From Tsuneonella sp963781485 (GTDB lineage: Bacteria; Pseudomonadota; Alphaproteobacteria; Sphingomonadales; Sphingomonadaceae), in NCBI GenBank assembly GCA_963781485.1, contig CAWAFY010000002.1, positions 372,001 to 436,000 of the forward strand: 64,000 nucleotides of DNA, read 5' to 3'. Under the pieces are notes generated by a model, which was given only the letters and a program-made list of their open reading frames with translations, was not told the origin of the DNA and did no database searches. Within the stretch, counting starts at the first letter, position 1. Each line of letters opens with the position of its first letter. Shown piece after piece: positions 25,785 to 34,996 of the stretch. The position numbers were made by a program, and so were the translations under genes.

Positions 25785-26998
25785 GCCGCCACCCGCCGCG
25801 CTACGTCGGCCTTCAGGTTCGTCCAGAACAGCGGGATATCGTAGACATGGAAGTTGTTGCCCGGAAGCACCCCCGGGCCGAGGTCCGGAGGATCGCCGAT
25901 CAGCAGCAGGCCGGTCTTCGGGTCACAGCGGGCAGGGACCGAGCCAGCGATCAACTCCCCGCTCGAGAAATCGCTGGTCGGCTTAAGCGTACCGAGGTTC
26001 TGGGCTGCGTCCGCTTCTCCGTTGAGGGTGCCGGTCAGCGGATTGACGCATACGATCGGTCCGTCTCCCCGCGGCTGCCCGTCGAACCCGGGGGTGGCGG
26101 TGAAACGCTCGAATACCATGCTCGGGTCGGCCGGTTCGGCGAAGGTCGACCAGGTCGCGATGCAGCGCCCCTGGTCGGGCGTTGCGCAAGCGGGAAGGCC
26201 AAGCGCAGGGAGGTCGTGCGCTACCGAAATCGGCCAGCCGATCGGGTAAACCATCGCTATGCGCTTTTCGAGCGGTGTGCCGACCACCTTTTCGCGCAGC
26301 AGGCGCAGCACCATCAGGGCGCCCTGGCTGTGCCCGGCCAGCACGATCGGTTCATCGGGGTCGACCGTTGCCACGAAGAAGTCGAACGCCTGCGCGACGT
26401 CGCGGTAGGCGAGATCGAGCGCCTGGCCCGCTTCGGGCTTATCGGTCAGGAAGGCACCGAACACGGCCTGGCGATACTTCGGTGCCCATATCTCGTCGGC
26501 AGCGGCAAATGGGCTCGCCATCCCGCGCAGGAACAGCCGGGCCCGGCTCTGCGCATCGGCATCGTCGATCGGAGCATTCCACGGTGCGTCAGCGCCGATC
26601 GCTGGCCGGATGTAGCTGGTCGGATGGACGAAGAAGACGGCGTAGCGGGTGTCCGCCGGTTCGGGTTTCGCAGTGTCCGATGGCGCGGGAGAGGCCGCCG
26701 GTGCCAGTGGCGGCGATTGCTCGAGCGAGCGTTCGGCGGCCGGCGCGTCGGGCGATGCGGCCTCGGTCGCGGTCTGGGGCCGGTATCGCGCCGGATCGGC
26801 CGCGCCCATCCCGGGCCGCGAATACCACATCTGGGGATCGGCGTAGGCGTTGGTATCGAGCGCCGGCTGTTCGACAAAATCCCCGCGCGGGACGAACGCG
26901 AACTCGGTCGCTTCCTTCGACCAGATGCTGAGCGCGATGGCTCCCGCGATTACGAGGAAAATGACGAACGCGACGATGTAAAGGAACTTGCGCGCCAT
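25766..26998 (-). CDS. DUF3089 family membrane-anchored alpha/beta-hydrolase-like protein
   Basis: A 410-residue protein with an N-terminal membrane helix (KFLYIVAFVIFLVIAGAIAL) and an extracytoplasmic domain of DUF3089 type. Seen: YAVFFVHPTSYI, NQ/DADAQSRARLFLRG region, APKYRQAVFGAF, DVAQAFDFFVA, a serine elbow GHSQGALM and the C-terminal NNFHVYDIPLFWTNL. The fold is that of alpha/beta hydrolases; substrate unknown. An Ala/Pro-rich insertion (~85-120) separates the anchor from the domain. Its ATG shares one base with the stop of the AI-2E permease (TGATG). Confidence 0.85.
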   Translation of the reverse strand: MARKFLYIVAFVIFLVIAGAIALSIWSKEATEFAFVPRGDFVEQPALDTNAYADPQMWYSRPGMGAADPARYRPQTATEAASPDAPAAERSLEQSPPLAPAASPAPSDTAKPEPADTRYAVFFVHPTSYIRPAIGADAPWNAPIDDADAQSRARLFLRGMASPFAAADEIWAPKYRQAVFGAFLTDKPEAGQALDLAYRDVAQAFDFFVATVDPDEPIVLAGHSQGALMVLRLLREKVVGTPLEKRIAMVYPIGWPISVAHDLPALGLPACATPDQGRCIATWSTFAEPADPSMVFERFTATPGFDGQPRGDGPIVCVNPLTGTLNGEADAAQNLGTLKPTSDFSSGELIAGSVPARCDPKTGLLLIGDPPDLGPGVLPGNNFHVYDIPLFWTNLKADVARRVAAWAPPR

Positions 26999-28119
26999 CA
27001 GGCCGGTTCGCCCTCGGTCGCCATCCGTCGGGCCTCGGCCTCGTGGTCTTCCTGGGACAGCCAATGCGCACGGCGTTCGAGCGCGGTCTTGATCATCGCC
27101 AGCATCGGATCGGCGAAGGTGAGGCCCAGCACGCCGAACAGCACGCCCATGATGAGCTGGAAGCCGAGCACCAGCGCGGGCGCGAGATCGACCGTCTTCT
27201 TGGCGATCATCGGCACCAGGATATAACCATCGAAGTTCTGCACCGCGAAGTAGATCGCGATCGTCCACAAGCCCATCTCGGTTCCGCCCGAAAAACCAAC
27301 GAGGACCATCAACACGCCCGAGATGATCGCGCCGATATTGGGAATGAACGCGAGCAGGCCGGTGATCAGGCCCAACAGCGCCGCCATCGGGACCCCGACC
27401 CAGGACAGGGCGAGGTAGGTGAAGAATCCTTCGGCGAACATGCCGACCAATCGCCCCGCGAGCAGACGCCGCATCTTGTAGGCCATGTGGCCCAGCGTGT
27501 CGGCCACGTGGTCGCGATGCTCTTCGGCGACCATCCACGACAGGCCACGTTCGTAGGGGCGCGGATCGACCGCGAGATAGATACCGATGATGGCGATGAG
27601 CACGAGCGTCGTCAGACCGCCGACGACGCCGCCGATGGCCCGGGTAACGGTGCCCACACCGCTCGTCAGGCTCCCGGCGAAGTTCTGGATGTCACCCTGG
27701 CTGATAGCGACGCCCTTGGAACGCAGCCAGGCGACCGCGCGGCCGAGCTGCTCGGTGACGAGCGCCGGAAACTCGGCGGCCTGGTCGGCAATCTGGGCCC
27801 CGGCAAAGCGAACCAGCCAGAACAGGAATGCTGCCGTGAACAGCAAGACGATCGCCACGCGAAAACCCCGGGCGATCGGCAGCACGCGGCCGATAAGGCG
27901 CGCACCGCCGTCGATCATCGCCGCGAAGACAAGCGCGCCGAAGATGACGAGGAGCGACTGGGCGAGATAAATGGCGAGGACGATCAGCCCGATTACCGCC
28001 GCCCAGACGGCCGCGCGCTTCGCCTCGTAGCGCAGTTTCGGGCTGGATATCCGCGTCGGACTCGTGCCGACGTCCAGGTCATCCGTCTCGCGTTGCGGGG
28101 GCGCCGCGTCTTCACTCAT
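26998..28119 (-). CDS. AI-2E family transporter (UPF0118)
   Basis: A 373-residue polytopic membrane protein of the AI-2E/PerM family, which exports small molecules or acts as a sodium/proton-linked permease; the substrate cannot be inferred. Around eight hydrophobic helices are visible, including the family region IGIYLAVDPRPYERGL, followed by LLAGRLVGMFAEGFFTYLALSWVGVP and the C-terminal FIPNIGAIISGVL and DGYILVPMIAKKTVDLAPAL. The ATG at 28119 is the conserved start and overlaps the lepB stop region by 8 bases. Confidence 0.9.
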   Translation of the reverse strand: MSEDAAPPQRETDDLDVGTSPTRISSPKLRYEAKRAAVWAAVIGLIVLAIYLAQSLLVIFGALVFAAMIDGGARLIGRVLPIARGFRVAIVLLFTAAFLFWLVRFAGAQIADQAAEFPALVTEQLGRAVAWLRSKGVAISQGDIQNFAGSLTSGVGTVTRAIGGVVGGLTTLVLIAIIGIYLAVDPRPYERGLSWMVAEEHRDHVADTLGHMAYKMRRLLAGRLVGMFAEGFFTYLALSWVGVPMAALLGLITGLLAFIPNIGAIISGVLMVLVGFSGGTEMGLWTIAIYFAVQNFDGYILVPMIAKKTVDLAPALVLGFQLIMGVLFGVLGLTFADPMLAMIKTALERRAHWLSQEDHEAEARRMATEGEPA

Positions 28120-29008
28120 GTGGGGCAGACACCTTGGCAACGGCGGGGGCAATGGCGGGTCGCAGCGTCGACCAGGCGCGTCCCTCGCGCAAGCTGCTCC
28201 ACCAGGTCAGCGGGTTGAGCGTGGTCGTGCCGTCGAGCGAGAAGGTGATGAATTCCGCGCGCCCGCCGACGTTCGCCAGAGGCACCGGGCCGCCGAGCCC
28301 GCTTTCCCAGGTCTCGGCGCGGCTGTCGGCCGAATGATCGCGGTTGTCGCCCATCAGGAACACGTGATCTGCCGGCACCAGCGTTTCGGGATAGTTGTCG
28401 AGCGGCTGGTCGCGGTGATCGACGATGCGATAAGTCGCCCCATTAGGCAGCGTCTCGCGCCGGGCGGGAACCTCGTAGAAGTCCTTGCCGTCGGGCGAGC
28501 GCACGCGATAATTGTCGAAATAGCCGAGGCACGGCAGCCCGTCGCAGACCTGCGAATCGACCGGGATGCGGATGTCCGGTTCGACCTTTTGCGGCACGGG
28601 CTTGCCGTTGAGGATGATCTGGCCGTTGACCACCGCGATCCGGTCGCCGGGCAGGGCGACGACGCGCTTGATGTAATCCTCGTCGCGATTCGGCGGCACG
28701 GCGATCACGATGTCGCCGTACTGCGGCGTCGCGGGCCAGACCCGTGTCTTGCCGCGCGGCAGGACGTGGAACGAGGCGGAGACCCAGCTCCAGCCATAGG
28801 GATATTTCGACACCACGAGCCGGTCGCCGACCATCAGGTTCGGGACCATCGAGGTCGAGGGTATGTAGAATGGCTTGGCGACCAGGCTGTGAAACGCCAG
28901 CACCGCGACCAGCATCAGCGCGAGCCCGCGCAGCTCGGCGAGCCAGTCGATCTTTTCGCGCTTTTTGTCCGGGCTGCTCATGGGCTGGATTTCACTCAGG
29001 GTGGTCAT
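28112..29008 (-). CDS. lepB: Signal peptidase I
   Basis: A 298-residue membrane serine protease that removes Sec and Tat signal peptides at the periplasmic face. It has one N-terminal transmembrane helix (LALMLVAVLAFHSLVA), catalytic Ser53 in YIPSTSMVP and Lys114 in DYIKRVVALPGD, plus the late MGDNRDHSADSR box. The ATG at 29008 overlaps the acpS stop (ATGA). The arrangement acpS-lepB is common in alphaproteobacteria. Confidence 0.95.
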   Translation of the reverse strand: MTTLSEIQPMSSPDKKREKIDWLAELRGLALMLVAVLAFHSLVAKPFYIPSTSMVPNLMVGDRLVVSKYPYGWSWVSASFHVLPRGKTRVWPATPQYGDIVIAVPPNRDEDYIKRVVALPGDRIAVVNGQIILNGKPVPQKVEPDIRIPVDSQVCDGLPCLGYFDNYRVRSPDGKDFYEVPARRETLPNGATYRIVDHRDQPLDNYPETLVPADHVFLMGDNRDHSADSRAETWESGLGGPVPLANVGGRAEFITFSLDGTTTLNPLTWWSSLREGRAWSTLRPAIAPAVAKVSAPHE

Positions 29009-29406
29009 TTCGGCAGGGCCTCGATCACGACGAAGGCCTGCGCCCATGGATGGTCGTCGGTTAGGGTCAGATGAATGCGCGCCTCATGGCCGTCAGGCAC
29101 CAATTCGGCAAGCCGCTTTGCCGCTCCGCCGGACAGCGCGAGGGTGGGCGCGCCCGACGGGGCGTTCACGACGCCGATGTCCTTGTGAAACACCCCCCGG
29201 CGAAAGCCGGTGCCGACCGCCTTGGCGAAGGCTTCCTTGGCCGCCCAGCGTTTCGCAAAGGTGCCGACGCGGGTGTACGGGCGCTTCGCCGCCTTGGCGC
29301 GCTCGACGTCGGTAAAGCAGCGCACCTCGAACTTCTCGCCCCAGCGCTCGAGCGAGTTGGCGATGCGGTCCATGTTGGTGAGGTCGGAGCCGAGACCGAT
29401 GATCAT
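29005..29406 (-). CDS. acpS: Holo-[acyl-carrier-protein] synthase
   Basis: A 133-residue phosphopantetheinyl transferase that activates acyl carrier protein. Metal-binding and catalytic residues are in GLGSDLTNMDRI (D8) and WAAKEAFAKAVGTG (E58), with the late LTDDHPWAQAFVV strand. It overlaps pdxJ by four bases at its start and lepB by four at its end. This pyrE-pdxJ-acpS-lepB order is conserved in many alphaproteobacteria, as I recall. Confidence 0.95.
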   Translation of the reverse strand: MIIGLGSDLTNMDRIANSLERWGEKFEVRCFTDVERAKAAKRPYTRVGTFAKRWAAKEAFAKAVGTGFRRGVFHKDIGVVNAPSGAPTLALSGGAAKRLAELVPDGHEARIHLTLTDDHPWAQAFVVIEALPK

Positions 29407-30131
29407 CGCGCGTCGTCCATCAGCTCGCGCATCCGGCGGACCGCAGCCTCAAGCCCGACGAACACGGCCTCGCCCACCAGATAGTGGCCGATGTTGAGCT
29501 CGGCGAGCTGGGGGATGGCGGCAATCGGCTGGACATTTTCGTAAGTGAGGCCGTGGCCCGCGTGCGGTTCGATGCCGTTCTTCGCGGCGAGCGCGGCCAT
29601 GTCGGCGATGCGCTTGAGCTCGACCGGCACCCGATCGCCCGTCGCATGGGCGTATTCGCCGGTGTGGAATTCCACCACAGGTGCGCCGAGGCGCAGCGCG
29701 GCGTCGAGCTGGCGTTCGCTCGCCTCGATGAACAGGCTGACGCGGATGCCCGCGTCCATCAACCGCGAGACGACCGGTTGCAGCCGGTTGTGCTGGCCGG
29801 CCGCGTCGAGCCCGCCTTCGGTCGTCACTTCCTCGCGCTTTTCGGGGACGATGCAGGCGGCGTGCGGCTTGTGGCGCAGCGCGATGGCGAGCATTTCCTC
29901 GGTCGCGGCCATTTCGAGATTGAGCGGCAGGTCGGTCGCAGCCTGGATGCGGGCGATATCCTCGTCGCGGATATGGCGGCGGTCTTCGCGCAAGTGCGCG
30001 GTGATGCCGTCGCCCCCACAGGCCGCGACGATCTGGGCCGCGCGCACCGGATCGGGATGGTCGCCGCCCCGCGCGTTGCGGATCGTGGCGACGTGGTCGA
30101 TGTTGACGCCCAGACGAAGGGGGACAGTCAA
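29403..30131 (-). CDS. pdxJ: Pyridoxine 5'-phosphate synthase
   Basis: A 242-residue TIM-barrel enzyme that makes pyridoxine 5'-phosphate from 1-deoxyxylulose 5-phosphate and aminoacetone phosphate. Seen: LGVNIDHVATIRNARGG, GDGITAHLREDRRHI, NLEMAAT, PEKREEVTTEGGLD, EFHTGEYA and GHGLTYENV. The start is TTG at 30131: no ATG or GTG precedes the conserved N-terminus and GGAAG lies 5 bases upstream. It begins one base after the pyrE stop. Confidence 0.95.
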   Translation of the reverse strand: MTVPLRLGVNIDHVATIRNARGGDHPDPVRAAQIVAACGGDGITAHLREDRRHIRDEDIARIQAATDLPLNLEMAATEEMLAIALRHKPHAACIVPEKREEVTTEGGLDAAGQHNRLQPVVSRLMDAGIRVSLFIEASERQLDAALRLGAPVVEFHTGEYAHATGDRVPVELKRIADMAALAAKNGIEPHAGHGLTYENVQPIAAIPQLAELNIGHYLVGEAVFVGLEAAVRRMRELMDDAR

Positions 30132-30132
30132 G

Positions 30133-30711
30133 TTACTTCCGGCTCCCCGGCTTGGTCAGCTCGATCGCGGCGAGTTCGGGCGGCACGTCATCCTCGGCAT
30201 AACTGGGAAACTGGATGTCGATCAGCGGATAGAACGGCACGCCCAGATCGGCGGACCCGTTGCTGCGATCGACCAGCGCCGCTTCGGCGATCACCTCGCC
30301 GCCCTCGCGCACGACCGCCGCGATCGCCTCGCGGCTGGACAGGCCGGTCGTGACCACGTCCTCGACCATCAGGACCCTGGCGCCGGGGTCGATGCGAAAG
30401 CCGCGCCGCAGGTGAAACTCGCCATCGGGCCGTTCGAGGAAGATGGCGTCCTTACCCAGCGCACGGCCCATCTCGTGGCCGATGATCAGGCCGCCCATCG
30501 CCGGGCTGACGACCAGGTCGACGCTCGCGCGCAGCTCGCGCGGCAGTTTTTGCGCGAGTGCAAGAGCCAGGCGGCCGGCCCGGCCAGGATTCATCAGAAC
30601 GCGGGCGCACTGCAGGTAGTGCGCGCTGTGGCGACCGCTCGACAGTTTGAAGTGGCCTTCAAGCAGGGCTTCGGAAGCGCGGAATTCGTGCAGGACTTCT
30701 TCTTCGGTCAT
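30133..30711 (-). CDS. pyrE: Orotate phosphoribosyltransferase
   Basis: A 192-residue PRTase that converts orotate and PRPP to OMP in pyrimidine synthesis. Visible are SGRHSAHYLQC near the N-terminus, SPAMGGLIIGHEMGRAL, FLERPDGEFHLRRGF and the PRPP-binding loop VLMVEDVVTTGLSS. It heads the minus-strand chain pyrE-pdxJ-acpS-lepB-AI-2E-DUF3089-ruvX and is divergent from coxB; the 214 bases between them must hold both promoters. Confidence 0.95.
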   Translation of the reverse strand: MTEEEVLHEFRASEALLEGHFKLSSGRHSAHYLQCARVLMNPGRAGRLALALAQKLPRELRASVDLVVSPAMGGLIIGHEMGRALGKDAIFLERPDGEFHLRRGFRIDPGARVLMVEDVVTTGLSSREAIAAVVREGGEVIAEAALVDRSNGSADLGVPFYPLIDIQFPSYAEDDVPPELAAIELTKPGSRK

Positions 30712-30772
30712 CGGGAACGGGCTGGCCTTGCTGGGAGTGGGGAAAGGCGGGCAAAAATCTCCCTAGAAGCGC

Positions 30773-30807
30773 TTGAGGCATGGGGCAAGCGCGCGTATAG
30801 GCCCGCC
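30773..30807 (+). promoter_or_regulatory. Candidate promoter for the cox operon
   Basis: TTGAGG (30773-30778) and TATAGG (30796-30801) are 17 bases apart, a good sigma-70-type spacing, 119 bases or more before the coxB start. The 12-mer TATAGGCCCGCC that includes the -10 element recurs directly upstream of ctaB. No transcript data; prediction only. Confidence 0.45.
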
Positions 30808-30925
30808 CAAACCCCCGTCAGTGGGGTCTCTCCGGGGCTGCCATGAGGGCGGAAATCGGGGCACCAAGAACGCAAATTCAGCTGGTATTGGCCAACTGGC
30901 AAAAAAGACGGAAAGTTTCGCACCG

Positions 30926-32047
30926 ATGATCCTCGGCAAATCGACTGCCCGCATTCTCGCCCCGCTGTGGGCCGCGCTGCTCCTGGCGCTTGCCCCGCAG
31001 GCGGCGCTTGCTCAGAGCGAACCTGTTTCGGTGGCGAGCAACCCCGCTTCGGCAACCGAGCCTGCGCCGGCCGCGGACGCACTCGGCGCCGCCGCCGCGG
31101 GTGCGGTCGACGACAAGGCCGATGCTTCGAGCGATACCGTTGCCGCGGGCGCTTCGGCCTACAAACCGCTCGGCCCCGAGTGGATCAAGGGCCAGCCGCA
31201 TCAGGGCGGGATCGACGTCCAGACCCAGTATTCGCCGACCGGCGAGCAGGCCTACGCGCTGCACTATTGGCTGATCTGGATCATGGCGATCATCTGCGCT
31301 TTCGTTCTGGGCCTGATGCTGTTCGTGATGATCCGGTTCCGCAAGAGTCGGAACCCGGTACCTTCGCGCACCACCCACAACACGACGATCGAGGTTCTGT
31401 GGACATTGCTTCCGGTGCTGATCCTGGTCGGTATCGCGCTGCCGTCGATCAGCCTGCTGTCGGCGCAGTACAAGAGCGCGCCCAAGGATGCGCTGACCGT
31501 CAAGGTGACCGGTTACCAGTGGTATTGGGGCTACACCTATCCCGACAATGGCGGGTTCGAGGTGATTTCGAACATGCTGCCCGATGAAGAGGCCCACGCG
31601 CGCGGCGAGCCGTCGCACCTTGCGGTCGACAACCGCATGGTGGTGCCGGCCGGTGAATGGATCCGCATACAGACCACCGCCGCCGACGTGATTCACTCGT
31701 TCGCGGTGCCGAGCCTGTGGTTCAAGCTCGATGCTGTCCCGGGACGCCTCAACGAACGGCGCATGCTCGTGAAGGAACCGGGCATCTACTACGGCCAGTG
31801 TTCCGAACTGTGCGGCGCCAAGCATGGCTATATGCCGATTGCGGTCGAGGCGCTGCCGCGTCCGCAATTCGATGCCTGGGTCCGTGCGCAGGGCGGCACC
31901 GTCGGTAAGGTCGACGAGGCACCGGCGCCTTCCGCCGCGCCGCTCCAGCAGCCCGAAAGCGGTGCACAGCAGCCCGCCGGCGCCCCGGCGGACATGACCG
32001 CCAGCACTCCGGCCGGCGCGCCCGCCGCCGCCAAGCCCGCCGCCTGA
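30926..32047 (+). CDS. coxB: Cytochrome c oxidase subunit II
   Basis: A 373-residue subunit that accepts electrons from cytochrome c through the CuA centre. Signal peptide (to about residue 28), an Ala-rich linker, two transmembrane helices (ALHYWLIWIMAIICAFVLGL and EVLWTLLPVLILVGIALP), the aromatic path GYQWYWGYTYP, and the CuA ligands in CSELCGAKHGYMPI with an earlier His in IHSFAVPSLW. An Ala/Pro-rich tail (~330-373) extends beyond the domain. The ATG at 30926 follows GGAAAG. First gene of the cox cluster. Confidence 0.96.
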   Translation: MILGKSTARILAPLWAALLLALAPQAALAQSEPVSVASNPASATEPAPAADALGAAAAGAVDDKADASSDTVAAGASAYKPLGPEWIKGQPHQGGIDVQTQYSPTGEQAYALHYWLIWIMAIICAFVLGLMLFVMIRFRKSRNPVPSRTTHNTTIEVLWTLLPVLILVGIALPSISLLSAQYKSAPKDALTVKVTGYQWYWGYTYPDNGGFEVISNMLPDEEAHARGEPSHLAVDNRMVVPAGEWIRIQTTAADVIHSFAVPSLWFKLDAVPGRLNERRMLVKEPGIYYGQCSELCGAKHGYMPIAVEALPRPQFDAWVRAQGGTVGKVDEAPAPSAAPLQQPESGAQQPAGAPADMTASTPAGAPAAAKPAA

Positions 32048-32079
32048 CATTCAGATCTAGAAGCATAGAGACCCGAGCA

Positions 32080-33798
32080 ATGGCTACCACCGCCGACACC
32101 TTTCAGGCTCACCACGATGATCACGCGCATCACGATGCGGATCACAAGCCGGGCTTCTTCGCCCGCTGGTTCATGTCGACGAACCACAAGGACATCGGCA
32201 CGCTGTACCTGATCTTCGCGATCACGGCGGGCATCATCGGTGGTGCGATCTCGGGCGTGATGCGGGCCGAACTCGCCCAGCCGGGAATCCAGGTCCTCGG
32301 CAGCTGGGTCGCCCTGATGGGCGGTGAGGCGAGCTTCGAGGCGAATCTTCACGCGTGGAATGTGCTGATCACCGCGCACGGTCTGATCATGGTCTTCTTC
32401 ATGGTCATGCCGGCGATGATCGGTGGCTTCGGCAACTGGTTCGTGCCGCTCATGGTCGGCGCGCCGGACATGGCGTTCCCGCGAATGAACAACATCTCGT
32501 TCTGGCTGACCGTAGCGGGCTTCACCTCGCTGTGCATTTCGCTGTTCGTGCCGGGCGATGCGACCGGCAACGGCGCGGGCACCGGCTGGACGGTCTATGC
32601 CCCGCTTTCGACCAGCGGATCGCCGGGACCGGCGACCGACTTCGCGATCTTCGCGCTGCACCTTGCCGGTGCGGCATCGATCATGGGTGCGATCAACTTC
32701 ATCACCACGATCTTCAACATGCGTGCGCCGGGCATGACCCTGCACAAGATGCCGCTGTTCGTGTGGTCGATCCTGGTGACCGCGTTCCTGCTGCTGCTGG
32801 CGCTTCCCGTGCTCGCCGCGGCGATCACCATGCTGATCACCGACCGCAACTTCGGCACGACGTTCTTCGCGGCCGACGGCGGGGGGGATCCGATCCTGTA
32901 CCAGCACCTGTTCTGGTTTTTCGGCCATCCCGAGGTTTACATCATGATCCTGCCGGGCTTCGGCATGGTCAGCCAGATCGTCGCGACCTTCAGCCGCAAG
33001 CCCGTGTTCGGCTATCTTGGCATGGCCTACGCTATGGTCGCGATCGGCGTCGTCGGCTTCATCGTCTGGGCGCACCACATGTACACCGTGGGCCTCGACG
33101 TGAACACGAAGATGTATTTCACCGCGGCGACGATGGTCATCGCGGTGCCGACCGGCGTGAAGATCTTCAGCTGGATCGCGACGATGTGGGGCGGCAGCCT
33201 CGAGTTCAAGAGCCCGATGGTCTGGGCGCTGGGCTTCATCTTCCTGTTCACCGTCGGTGGTGTGACCGGCGTCTACCTCGCCAACGGCGGCGTCGACGAC
33301 GTGGTCCACGACACCTACTTCGTGGTCGCGCACTTCCACTACGTGCTGTCGATGGGTGCGGTGTTCTCGCTGTTCGCGGGGTTCTACTACTGGTTCCCCA
33401 AGATGAGCGGCAAGATGCACTCCGAGTTGCTCGCCCACCTGCACTTCTGGGGCTTCTTCATCGGCGTGAACGTGATCTTCTTCCCGCAGCATTTCCTCGG
33501 CTGGCAGGGCATGCCGCGGCGCTACCCCGATTATGCCGAGGCGTTCGCGCAGTGGAACCAGGTCAGCTCGATCGGCTACGAGATCATGGCCGGTTCGATG
33601 CTCTTCTTCTTCGCGAACATCATTTACGCCTTTGTCGCGGGCAAGAAGGCTCCGGCGAACTACTGGGGCGAGGGTGCGACGACGCTCGAATGGAGCCTGT
33701 CGAGCCCGCCGCCTTACCACCAGTTCGAAACGCTGCCGGTGATCGACGACGACCACGATTACCACAACCACCTTCCCAAGGGCACGGCCCCGGCCTGA
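32080..33798 (+). CDS. coxA: Cytochrome c oxidase subunit I (aa3 type)
   Basis: The 572-residue catalytic core holding heme a, heme a3 and CuB. Twelve transmembrane helices are evident. Key sequence: TAHGLIMVFFMVMPAMIGGFGNW (heme a His), FWFFGHPEVYIMILPGFG (CuB His and the D-channel Glu), TGVKIFSWIATMWGG (K-channel Lys), and HDTYFVVAHFHYVLSMG (heme ligands). A His-rich N-terminus (HHDDHAHHDADH) precedes the first helix. It follows coxB by 32 bases. A long antisense frame over this gene is a composition artefact. Confidence 0.97.
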   Translation: MATTADTFQAHHDDHAHHDADHKPGFFARWFMSTNHKDIGTLYLIFAITAGIIGGAISGVMRAELAQPGIQVLGSWVALMGGEASFEANLHAWNVLITAHGLIMVFFMVMPAMIGGFGNWFVPLMVGAPDMAFPRMNNISFWLTVAGFTSLCISLFVPGDATGNGAGTGWTVYAPLSTSGSPGPATDFAIFALHLAGAASIMGAINFITTIFNMRAPGMTLHKMPLFVWSILVTAFLLLLALPVLAAAITMLITDRNFGTTFFAADGGGDPILYQHLFWFFGHPEVYIMILPGFGMVSQIVATFSRKPVFGYLGMAYAMVAIGVVGFIVWAHHMYTVGLDVNTKMYFTAATMVIAVPTGVKIFSWIATMWGGSLEFKSPMVWALGFIFLFTVGGVTGVYLANGGVDDVVHDTYFVVAHFHYVLSMGAVFSLFAGFYYWFPKMSGKMHSELLAHLHFWGFFIGVNVIFFPQHFLGWQGMPRRYPDYAEAFAQWNQVSSIGYEIMAGSMLFFFANIIYAFVAGKKAPANYWGEGATTLEWSLSSPPPYHQFETLPVIDDDHDYHNHLPKGTAPA

Positions 33799-33824
33799 AC
33801 CTTGGCCAGATGATACGTAACAGG

Positions 33825-33852
33825 CGGCCGGTCCCGATGGGGCCGGCCGTTT
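33825..33852 (+). terminator. Candidate terminator after coxA
   Basis: An 11-base stem (CGGCCGGTCCC / GGGGCCGGCCG, one G-T pair) with a 3-base loop, followed only by TTTG. The T-tract is weak, so partial termination or mRNA protection between coxA and the hydrolase gene is more likely than a full stop. Confidence 0.5.
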
Positions 33853-33868
33853 GCTTTGGAGAACAGCG

Positions 33869-34828
33869 ATGCCCGAGATGCGCCTGATCGACACCGGCCA
33901 AGCGACGCTGCGCTGCGCGATCGAAGGATCGGGCCCGCTGGTGATCTTCGTCCACGGGTTTCCCGAAAGCTGGTATTCGTGGCGTCACCAGATCGGCCCG
34001 GTGGCGGCGGCCGGCTTCACCGCCTGCGCGATCGACGTGCGCGGCTACGGCGGTTCGGACAAGCCGCCCGAGATCGCCGATTACACGCTTGAGAAGATCG
34101 CCGGAGACCTCGTCGGTCTTGCCGGTGTCCTCCAGCCCGATGCCCCCGCGATCCTCGTCGGCCACGACTGGGGCGCGCCGATCGTGTGGAATTCCGCGCT
34201 CACCCATCCCGAGCAGTTCTCCGCCGTGGCCGGTCTCTCGGTGCCGTTCGCCGGGGTGCCCAGCCGCCCGTTCACCGACGTTTTCCGCGAGCACTTCACC
34301 AGCCAGGGCAAGTTCTTCTACCAGGAATACTTCCAGGAACCCGGCGTGGCCGAGGCCGAGGCGGAGGCCGATCCGCAAGGTTTCGTCCACCGCATGATGT
34401 ATTCGATCTGCGGCGACGTTGCGCCCGGCGCGTATTACGACAAGCCGCTTGGTGCGAAGTTTCTCGATGGCCTTCCCGATCCGCAGCCCGTCGCGTGGCT
34501 GACCGGGGATGACTTGGCGTTTTACGGCAACGAGTTCAGCCAGAGCGGCTTTCGCGGTCCGCTCAACCGCTATCGCAACCACGAGCGGGACTACGAGTGG
34601 TTGCAGGGCTGGAAGGGCAAGCGGATCGAGCAGCCGTGCCTGTTCATCGGCGGCGACCGCGACCCGGCGACCACCCTGTTCGGCGCGGTCGCCGACCCGG
34701 TCGCGATGATGCGCATGTTCGCGCCGAAGCTGGAAGGGCACGTGCTCGAAGGCGTCGGCCACTGGACCCAGCAGGAGCGGCCGCAAGAGGTGAACCGGCT
34801 GCTGCTCGATTGGCTGGGACGGCTCTAG
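33869..34828 (+). CDS. Epoxide hydrolase-like alpha/beta hydrolase
   Basis: A 319-residue alpha/beta hydrolase of the soluble epoxide hydrolase/haloalkane dehalogenase branch. HGFPESW (29-35) supplies the oxyanion hole; the nucleophile is Asp100 in VGHDWGAPIVW, and the catalytic His is in GVGHWTQQE. A lid region with Tyr residues (FFYQEYFQ) fits epoxide opening. GGAGAAC precedes the ATG. It sits between coxA and ctaB, where sphingomonad cox clusters as I recall them have no such gene, so it is likely an insertion. Confidence 0.87.
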   Translation: MPEMRLIDTGQATLRCAIEGSGPLVIFVHGFPESWYSWRHQIGPVAAAGFTACAIDVRGYGGSDKPPEIADYTLEKIAGDLVGLAGVLQPDAPAILVGHDWGAPIVWNSALTHPEQFSAVAGLSVPFAGVPSRPFTDVFREHFTSQGKFFYQEYFQEPGVAEAEAEADPQGFVHRMMYSICGDVAPGAYYDKPLGAKFLDGLPDPQPVAWLTGDDLAFYGNEFSQSGFRGPLNRYRNHERDYEWLQGWKGKRIEQPCLFIGGDRDPATTLFGAVADPVAMMRMFAPKLEGHVLEGVGHWTQQERPQEVNRLLLDWLGRL

Positions 34829-34996
34829 CGATTTCATCGCGAGCATCGAACCGGCAGACAAGTCCGCTTTCGGGCTTACGATCTGCGACGTCGAACGCCC
34901 GGAATGAGGGTGTTTCCGGAATTTCTGCATCTGAGCTTTCAGCCCCGAAAGCAGACGCGATTACTCTTCCCACCGTCAGCGGGCACCGGTATTTCA

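Noticed and set aside
31828..33894. 688-codon open frame on the minus strand across coxA
   Set aside because: Antisense to a gene with complete oxidase motifs; composition is Arg/His/Asp-rich nonsense typical of GC-rich shadow frames.
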